Assembly: GCA_904398675.1 (NCBI GenBank)
Contig: CAJFPI010000043.1
Coordinates: forward strand, 1 to 17,629
Reading direction: 5' to 3'
Length of the DNA stretch: 17,629 nucleotides
DNA from: an uncultured Oscillospiraceae bacterium
GTDB lineage: Bacteria > Bacillota > Clostridia > Oscillospirales > Oscillospiraceae
Part shown: piece by piece, positions 13,735-17,629 of the stretch
How positions within the stretch are numbered: position 1 is the stretch's first letter
Layout: the number at the start of each line of letters is the position of its first letter
Position numbers and translations under genes: made by a program
The notes under the pieces: model-generated
Told to the model about the DNA's origin: nothing
Database searches by the model: none
Seen by the model: only the letters and a program-made list of their open reading frames with translations

Positions 13735-14205
13735 ATGCGTATGTATTTCAAGCAGCGGTTTTTCTCCTGGCTGGACAGCTATGACGTCTACAGCGAGGAC
13801 GGAGCCACGCTTTTCACCGTGGAGGGCAGGCTGAGCTGGGGCCACTGCCTCCATATTCTGGATGCCGCAGGAAACCACATCGGCACCATCCAGGAGAAGG
13901 TGTTCACCTTCCTGCCCCAGTTTGAGCTGTATGTGGGGGAGGAGTACCTGGGCTGCATCCGGAAGGAATTTTCCTTCTTCAAGCCTCAGTTTACTTTGGA
14001 CTGCAACGACTGGCAGGTGGACGGTCAGTGGCTGGAGTGGGACTACTCCATCGACAGCCCCAGCCGGGGCCATATCGCCTCCATCACCAAGGACGTCTTC
14101 CGTATGACCGACTCCTATGTGATCGACGTGGCGGATCCGGAGGACGCCCTGGGGGCTTTGATGGTGGTGCTGGCCATCGATGCGGAAAAATGCTCCCGGA
14201 ACTGA
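13735..14205 (+). CDS. LURP-one-related (YxjI-like) protein
   Basis: 156 residues. The ATG at 13735 has AAGGAG eight bases upstream; a second Met two codons later is also possible. The pattern of short beta-strand units matches the LURP-one/YxjI (tubby-like) fold: MYFKQRFFSWLDSYDVYSEDGATLFTVEG, LHILDAAGNHIGTIQEKVFTFLPQFELYV, GCIRKEFSFFKPQFTL, then VIDVADPEDALGALMVVLAIDAEKC at the end. Bacterial members are cytoplasmic beta-barrel proteins of unknown role, some with a suggested phospholipid or membrane link. The next gene, rarA, starts 33 bases later, so they may share a transcript without an obvious functional tie. Confidence 0.85.
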   Translation: MRMYFKQRFFSWLDSYDVYSEDGATLFTVEGRLSWGHCLHILDAAGNHIGTIQEKVFTFLPQFELYVGEEYLGCIRKEFSFFKPQFTLDCNDWQVDGQWLEWDYSIDSPSRGHIASITKDVFRMTDSYVIDVADPEDALGALMVVLAIDAEKCSRN

Positions 14206-14238
14206 GCCGTTGACATGATCTTGGGAAGAGGTGAAAAC

Positions 14239-15504
14239 ATGGACAGACCCCTTGCTGACCGTATCCGGCCGGAGACGCTGGAGGAGGTGGCGGGACAGCG
14301 GCACCTCTTGGGGCCGGACGCCCTGCTGCGCCGGATGATCGAGCACGGCGCCAGCGCCAACTTGATTTTTTACGGTCCCTCCGGCGTAGGGAAGACCACG
14401 GTGGCCAATATCATCGCCAAGCGCACCGACAGGCCCCTCTACCGCCTGAACGCCACCACCGCCTCCACCCAGGACATCCGGGACATCATGGCGGATATCG
14501 GCACCATGGTGGCGCCCAACGGCGTGCTCTTATACCTGGACGAGATCCAGTATTTCAACAAGCGGCAGCAGCAGTCCCTGCTGGAGTATATGGAAAACGG
14601 GAAGATCACCCTCATTGCCGCCACCACGGAAAACCCCTATTTCTGTGTCTTTAACGCCCTTTTGAGCCGGAGCACAGTCTTCGAGTTCAAGGCCCTCACC
14701 GCTGCGGAGGTGCTGCCCGCTGTGGAGCGGGGCATCGCCATTTTGGAGCAGGAGGGAGGGCTGCCCCTGCAGCTGGAGGAGGGGGCGGCGGACTATATCG
14801 CCTCCGCCTGCGGCGGCGATGTGCGCAAGGCCCTCAACGCCCTGGAATTTCTCTACGAGACGGCGCGGCCCCAGGGGGCGGGGCTCTTTATCTCCCTGGA
14901 GGACGCCAAGGCTGCCACCCAGCGCAGCGCCATGCGCTATGACCGGGAGGGGGATAACCACTATGATCTGCTCTCGGCCCTGCAGAAGTCCATCCGCGGC
15001 AGCGACCCCGACGCCGCAGTCCACTACCTGGCAAAGCTTTTGGTGGCGGGGGACCTGCTCTCCCCCTGCCGCCGCCTCTTAGTGATCGCGGCAGAGGATA
15101 TCGGCCTTGCCTATCCCCAGGCCATCCCCATTGTGAAGGCCTGCGTGGACTCCGCTTTGCAGATCGGCCTTCCCGAGGCCAGGCTCCCCCTGGCGGACGC
15201 CGCCATTTTGCTGGCCACGGCCCCCAAGTCCAACACCGGGCACAACGCCATCATCGCCGCCATGGAGGATGTGCAGAAGGGGAGGACCGGGGACGTCCCC
15301 CGGCATCTGCAGAATGTCCACGCCGACTCCGCCGGCAGCGGCCCCCACGAGACCTATAAATACCCACATGTCTACCCCAACCGCTGGGTGGAGCAGCAGT
15401 ATCTGCCGGATGCGGTGAAGGAAGCCAAATATTATGAATACGGCGACAATAAGACCGAGCAGGCCGCCAGGCGCTATTGGGAGGAGATCAAGGGCAGAAA
15501 CTGA
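14239..15504 (+). CDS. rarA: Replication-associated recombination protein A (RarA/MgsA AAA+ ATPase)
   Basis: 421 residues from the ATG at 14239, which has AGAGGTG before it; a further in-frame Met at 14215 lacks a ribosome binding site. AAA+ clamp-loader-like ATPase that acts at stalled replication forks. Walker A is GPSGVGKT (46-53), Walker B LLYLDE (97-102), sensor-1 region ATTENP (128-133) and a likely arginine finger Arg144 in LLSRS. The C-terminal tetramerisation part holds RRLLVIAAEDIGLAYPQA and the conserved YPHVYPNRWVEQQYLP. The Walker B continues DEIQYFNKRQQQ where many RarA proteins have DEIHRFNK, a variant I regard as ordinary for clostridia. It ends 26 bases before the convergent S1-domain gene. 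Confidence 0.92.
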   Translation: MDRPLADRIRPETLEEVAGQRHLLGPDALLRRMIEHGASANLIFYGPSGVGKTTVANIIAKRTDRPLYRLNATTASTQDIRDIMADIGTMVAPNGVLLYLDEIQYFNKRQQQSLLEYMENGKITLIAATTENPYFCVFNALLSRSTVFEFKALTAAEVLPAVERGIAILEQEGGLPLQLEEGAADYIASACGGDVRKALNALEFLYETARPQGAGLFISLEDAKAATQRSAMRYDREGDNHYDLLSALQKSIRGSDPDAAVHYLAKLLVAGDLLSPCRRLLVIAAEDIGLAYPQAIPIVKACVDSALQIGLPEARLPLADAAILLATAPKSNTGHNAIIAAMEDVQKGRTGDVPRHLQNVHADSAGSGPHETYKYPHVYPNRWVEQQYLPDAVKEAKYYEYGDNKTEQAARRYWEEIKGRN

Positions 15505-15530
15505 GGGTGCCCTCCATCAGGGGAAGACCG

Positions 15531-16478
15531 TCAAGCGTCGGCCGGCTCCAGATCCCAGGGCGGCGCGGTCCAGGCATAGGCAGGGCGGCAGCCGGGCGGG
15601 GCGTACTGCCAGTGCTGCAGGATGCCGTCTGTGATGTAATAGGTGAGGGGAGCATTCATATCGTCGGCGTGCTGAAGGATCTGCAGCTTGATCTTCATCT
15701 GTTCGGGGCGGATGCTGCGGATATGTACGGTGACAGGATCCCCCAGCTGAATGCCGGGGCGGAGATCGGCAAGGCCGGAGAGGTTGGGCGTCAGCTCTAC
15801 GAAGACGCCGTAGTCCTTGACGCCCCGCACCCTGCCGGTCACGGTTTCCCCGGGGGCAAAGAGGGCCGCGTTCTCAAGCCACGTCCCCAAAAGCTCCCTG
15901 TGGGTGAGGGTAAAGCGGCACGCCGCCCGGTCTGTCTGCCGGATCACGGCCCGGATCCGCTGCCCTATAGAAAAGCGCTGGGCGGGGTGCTGGATGCGGG
16001 AGATGGAGATGTACTCCAGGGGCAGAAGGGCGATCACCCCGCAGCCGATGTCCACAAAGGCGCCGAAGGGGGCCAGATGAGTGATCCGCCCCCTGACAAC
16101 CGTCCCCGGCGGGTACGCTGTCAAAAGGAAATCCAGGGCCTGCTCCTGGGCCTTTCTGCGGGACAGGGTCAAAAGGGGCCTTCCGCCGCCGTCCACGGTG
16201 CAGCCGGTGATGACGGCCCGGACGCTGCGGCCCACCCGGGAGAGGACGGCGATCTCCTTTTCCGCCCCGCTGATCCTGGGATGGATCACCTCCTCCCGGG
16301 GGATGATGCCCTCGTAGCCGCGGAAGGTGATATGCAGGTTTTTTCGGCCGTCACAGCGCACGGCCATCCCCTCCACAATCTCCTGGCTGTCGATCATGGA
16401 CTGAATGGCGGAGAAGGGGAGGGGCGCGGTCTCCAGAGGGGCATAGCCCTCCGGCCATAATAGATTTTCATGCATCAT
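15531..16478 (-). CDS. S1 RNA-binding domain protein (three S1 motifs)
   Basis: 315 residues. Three S1-like OB folds are visible: ~33-107 (EIVEGMAVRCDGRKNLHITFRGYEGIIPREE..., more divergent), ~124-193 (GTVVRGRITHLAPFGAFVDIGCGVIALLPLEYIS, a textbook S1 motif) and ~208-268 (GETVTGRVRGVKDYGVFVELTPNLSGLADL). It is shorter than full-length ribosomal protein S1 and is not fused to IspH, as occurs in some clostridia. It probably binds RNA and may act in ribosome function or mRNA recruitment. Two ATGs (16478 and 16475) are adjacent; AGAGGA lies 12 bases upstream of the first, rather far. The C-terminal tail is Pro/Trp-rich and unlike S1. Confidence 0.85.
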   Translation of the reverse strand: MMHENLLWPEGYAPLETAPLPFSAIQSMIDSQEIVEGMAVRCDGRKNLHITFRGYEGIIPREEVIHPRISGAEKEIAVLSRVGRSVRAVITGCTVDGGGRPLLTLSRRKAQEQALDFLLTAYPPGTVVRGRITHLAPFGAFVDIGCGVIALLPLEYISISRIQHPAQRFSIGQRIRAVIRQTDRAACRFTLTHRELLGTWLENAALFAPGETVTGRVRGVKDYGVFVELTPNLSGLADLRPGIQLGDPVTVHIRSIRPEQMKIKLQILQHADDMNAPLTYYITDGILQHWQYAPPGCRPAYAWTAPPWDLEPADA

Positions 16479-16567
16479 ATGCTACTACCATCCTCTTTCC
16501 TGTATTTTTGATTTGACATTCCTACTATATGCCGGAATTTCGCCCGGCGGTACAAGGAGGGCCATCT

Positions 16568-16759
16568 ATGCAGCTGGAACTGAACCAGAAGGTGGAACTG
16601 AAGAAACAGCATCCCTGCGGCAGCCGGATCTGGACGATCCGACGTGTCGGCATGGATATCAAGCTGCGCTGCGAGGGCTGCGGCCACGAGCTGATGCTGC
16701 CCCGCAGCAAGGCGGAAAAAGCCATCAAAAGAATCTTGCCCAAGGAGGACTCCCAGTGA
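16568..16759 (+). CDS. DUF951 family protein
   Basis: 63 residues from the ATG at 16568, which has AAGGAGGG seven bases before it. The whole length fits DUF951, small Firmicute proteins of unknown function: QKVELKKQHPCGSRIWTIRRVGMDIKLRCEGCGHELMLPRSKAEKAIKRI. The conserved HPCG and C-x2-C (CEGCG) cysteines suggest a small zinc-binding fold, possibly RNA- or ribosome-related given its basic surface, but that is inference. A TTGACA lies upstream (16513-16518), though a matching -10 is unclear. The stop overlaps the start of the next small gene (GTGA). Confidence 0.85.
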   Translation: MQLELNQKVELKKQHPCGSRIWTIRRVGMDIKLRCEGCGHELMLPRSKAEKAIKRILPKEDSQ

Positions 16760-16851
16760 ACAAAAAATTTACCCGTATCTTTGCCAGCGTGATTATCGGT
16801 CTTTTGGTCCTGTCTATGCTGCTGACGCTTGTTCTGCCCTATTTGGGATGA
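16756..16851 (+). CDS. 31-residue single-pass membrane miniprotein, Prli42-like
   Basis: It starts at the GTG at 16756, overlapping the DUF951 stop by four bases, with AAGGAGG eight to nine bases upstream. The product is a short basic N-terminus (NKKFTR) followed by one hydrophobic helix of about 21 residues ending VLPYLG. Size, N-K-K start and single C-terminal membrane helix resemble Prli42 (the stressosome-anchoring miniprotein of Listeria and Bacillus; DUF4044-type). At this length, resemblance is weak evidence, so only the membrane miniprotein call is firm. I saw no stressosome genes in the window. Confidence 0.6.
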   Translation: MNKKFTRIFASVIIGLLVLSMLLTLVLPYLG

Positions 16852-16910
16852 TGGGACGGGGGCGGCACGGGAGAGACCGCCGTCCGCCACACATGGGCCA
16901 ATGCCCGCAG

Positions 16911-16937
16911 TGCGCGCCATATGGCGCGCATTTTTTT
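16911..16937 (+). terminator. Rho-independent terminator after the DUF951 unit
   Basis: Perfect 20-base palindrome TGCGCGCCATATGGCGCGCA (16911-16930) followed by seven T (16931-16937). It insulates spoIIGA from upstream transcription. A weaker GC hairpin precedes it at ~16854-16885. Confidence 0.88.
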
Positions 16938-16989
16938 GTATTTTAGGACTTTTTGGGGGAAACCCTTCTCTTTTTGCCTGTACCAGATT

Positions 16990-17023
16990 CTGACCGCTTT
17001 CCCCGCCGGCTCTGTCCTATAAT
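16990..17023 (+). promoter_or_regulatory. Candidate spoIIGA promoter with 22-base spacer
   Basis: -10 is a perfect TATAAT (17018-17023). At 17 bases there is no -35 (CGCTTT), but CTGACC (16990-16995, four of six) lies 22 bases upstream. The Bacillus subtilis spoIIG promoter, activated by Spo0A~P, is known for just this 22-bp spacing. I did not find a convincing 0A box (TGTCGAA). Confidence 0.5.
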
Positions 17024-17078
17024 GTTTCCTGCAGGCGGCCGGGGCCGCACTGATCCTGGAAGGGAGGAGGGAATGGGG

Positions 17079-17629
17079 ATGCGCGTCTACTATCCGGATG
17101 TAGCCTTTCTGCTCAATGGCGCTTTGGACTACCTGGTGCTCTGCAGCACCCTGCGCCTCATGGGGCTGCCCCTTCGCCACCGCCGCATCGCCTTGGCGGC
17201 GGTGCTGGGGGGGCTCTACGGGGCTGCGGCGATCCTGCCGGGCTGGGGGCTTGTGCGGCTGCTGGCGGTGAAGGGAGCCGTCTCCCTGGGCATGGTGGGG
17301 ATCGTCTATGGCCGGGGGCCGGTTTTCCTCCGGTGCTATCTTCTCTTTCTCATCAGCTCCTGCACCCTCTCTGGTGCGGTGACGGCTATGGAGGCGGTGT
17401 TCTACCGCACAGATCAGATCTGGCTCATTTTCCTGCTCTCCGCCGCCTTCTGCGCCTTTGCCCTGGCGGTGGTCTTCCACCGGGGGGCAGAGGCGGGAGC
17501 CGCCGGGCGGCTGCTGCGGGCGGAGCTGTGCCACCGGGGTCAGCGGATCTCCGTGACCCTCTGCCATGATACCGGAAACACCCTCCGGGACAGCGAAACG
17601 GGACAGGTGGTCTGCGTGGTGGAGCGGAA
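17079..17629 (+). CDS. spoIIGA: Sporulation sigma-E factor-processing peptidase (3' truncated)
   Basis: The first 183 residues are in the window and the gene runs off its end; the family is about 300 residues. The ATG at 17079 fits AGGAGG at eight bases; the ATG at 17073 is too close. SpoIIGA is a mother-cell septal-membrane aspartic protease that cuts pro-sigma-E when signalled by SpoIIR. The N-terminal half is membrane-embedded, with hydrophobic segments at about 8-27, 36-52, 60-78, 83-105 and 113-133. The catalytic motif is DTGNTLRD (164-171) with Asp164, followed by VVCVVE. In most relatives sigE lies directly downstream; that part is not visible. It is separated from upstream genes by a strong terminator. 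Confidence 0.92.
   Translation, partial: MRVYYPDVAFLLNGALDYLVLCSTLRLMGLPLRHRRIALAAVLGGLYGAAAILPGWGLVRLLAVKGAVSLGMVGIVYGRGPVFLRCYLLFLISSCTLSGAVTAMEAVFYRTDQIWLIFLLSAAFCAFALAVVFHRGAEAGAAGRLLRAELCHRGQRISVTLCHDTGNTLRDSETGQVVCVVER

Larger units (their letters stand above)
16852..17078. other. Intergenic region between the DUF951 unit and spoIIGA
   Basis: The 227 bases contain a weak GC hairpin, a strong terminator and the candidate spoIIGA promoter described separately. No coding region was seen. Confidence 0.6.

Noticed and set aside
13588..14346. N-terminal extension of nth to 479 residues
   Set aside because: It runs antisense through the LURP-one-like gene and across its promoter. The GTG at 13587 has the ribosome binding site and gives the normal endonuclease III length.
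15484..15530. Terminator between rarA and the S1 gene
   Set aside because: Only a 5-bp GAGGG/CCCTC hairpin with a two-base loop and no T-tract is present.
15477..16460. Plus-strand frame of 327 codons opposite the S1 protein
   Set aside because: The minus-strand frame has three clear S1 motifs; the plus-strand product has none.
16513..16540. TTGACA promoter for DUF951
   Set aside because: The -35 hexamer is perfect, but no acceptable -10 lies 16-18 bases downstream (GAATTT at best), so I did not list it as a feature.

Overview
The window is GC-rich DNA from a spore-forming Firmicute of the class Clostridia, most likely an Oscillospiraceae-type gut anaerobe (Flavonifractor/Lawsonibacter-like; inferred from gene content, not from a search). 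The evidence is spoIIR and spoIIGA, strong AGGAGG-type ribosome binding sites, Gram-positive promoter hexamers, and Firmicute families such as YjdF (DUF2992), DUF951, DUF378 and a Prli42-like miniprotein. I saw no rRNA or tRNA genes, CRISPR array, phage genes or transposase. Both end genes are cut by the window.

Layout. 1-5102 (+): a compact polyamine operon. It holds the 3' part of an Orn/Lys/Arg decarboxylase (probably arginine decarboxylase), spermidine synthase speE, agmatinase speB, a carboxy(nor)spermidine dehydrogenase and a carboxy(nor)spermidine decarboxylase. It therefore carries enzymes for two different ways of adding the aminopropyl group. 5151-6682 (-): yjdF with a long structured leader that is probably a yjdF-class riboswitch, an XRE regulator, and a DUF378 membrane protein. 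6811-8916 (+): thrH (phosphoserine phosphatase/homoserine phosphotransferase family) and a DUF1015 protein, from a strong promoter to a strong terminator. 8854-10825 (+): queH, a small membrane zinc-ribbon protein and ispE, overlapping or nearly so. 10826-11482 (+): spoIIR. 11570-12529 (-): three small uncharacterised proteins behind a sigma-E-like promoter. 12530-12906: 377 bp without genes, filled with consecutive hairpins. 12907-13587 (-): nth. 13735-15504 (+): a LURP-one/YxjI-like protein, then a RarA/MgsA AAA+ ATPase. 15531-16478 (-): a protein with three S1 domains. 16568-16851 (+): DUF951 and a 31-residue single-pass membrane protein. 17079-end (+): the 5' part of spoIIGA.

How the genes work together. 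The first five genes form one pathway, from arginine through agmatine and putrescine to spermidine. SpoIIR and SpoIIGA belong to the same sporulation checkpoint: the forespore protein SpoIIR triggers the mother-cell protease SpoIIGA to process pro-sigma-E. A sigma-E-like promoter in front of the three unknown genes makes them candidate mother-cell sporulation genes. The other genes are housekeeping: DNA repair and recombination (nth, rarA), tRNA queuosine (queH), isoprenoid precursors (ispE) and serine/threonine metabolism (thrH).

The less ordinary signals are mostly regulatory: the yjdF leader with a sequence complementary to its own ribosome binding site, the multi-hairpin intergenic element, terminators overlapping the next gene's promoter or start, and a 22-bp spacer in the putative spoIIGA promoter.
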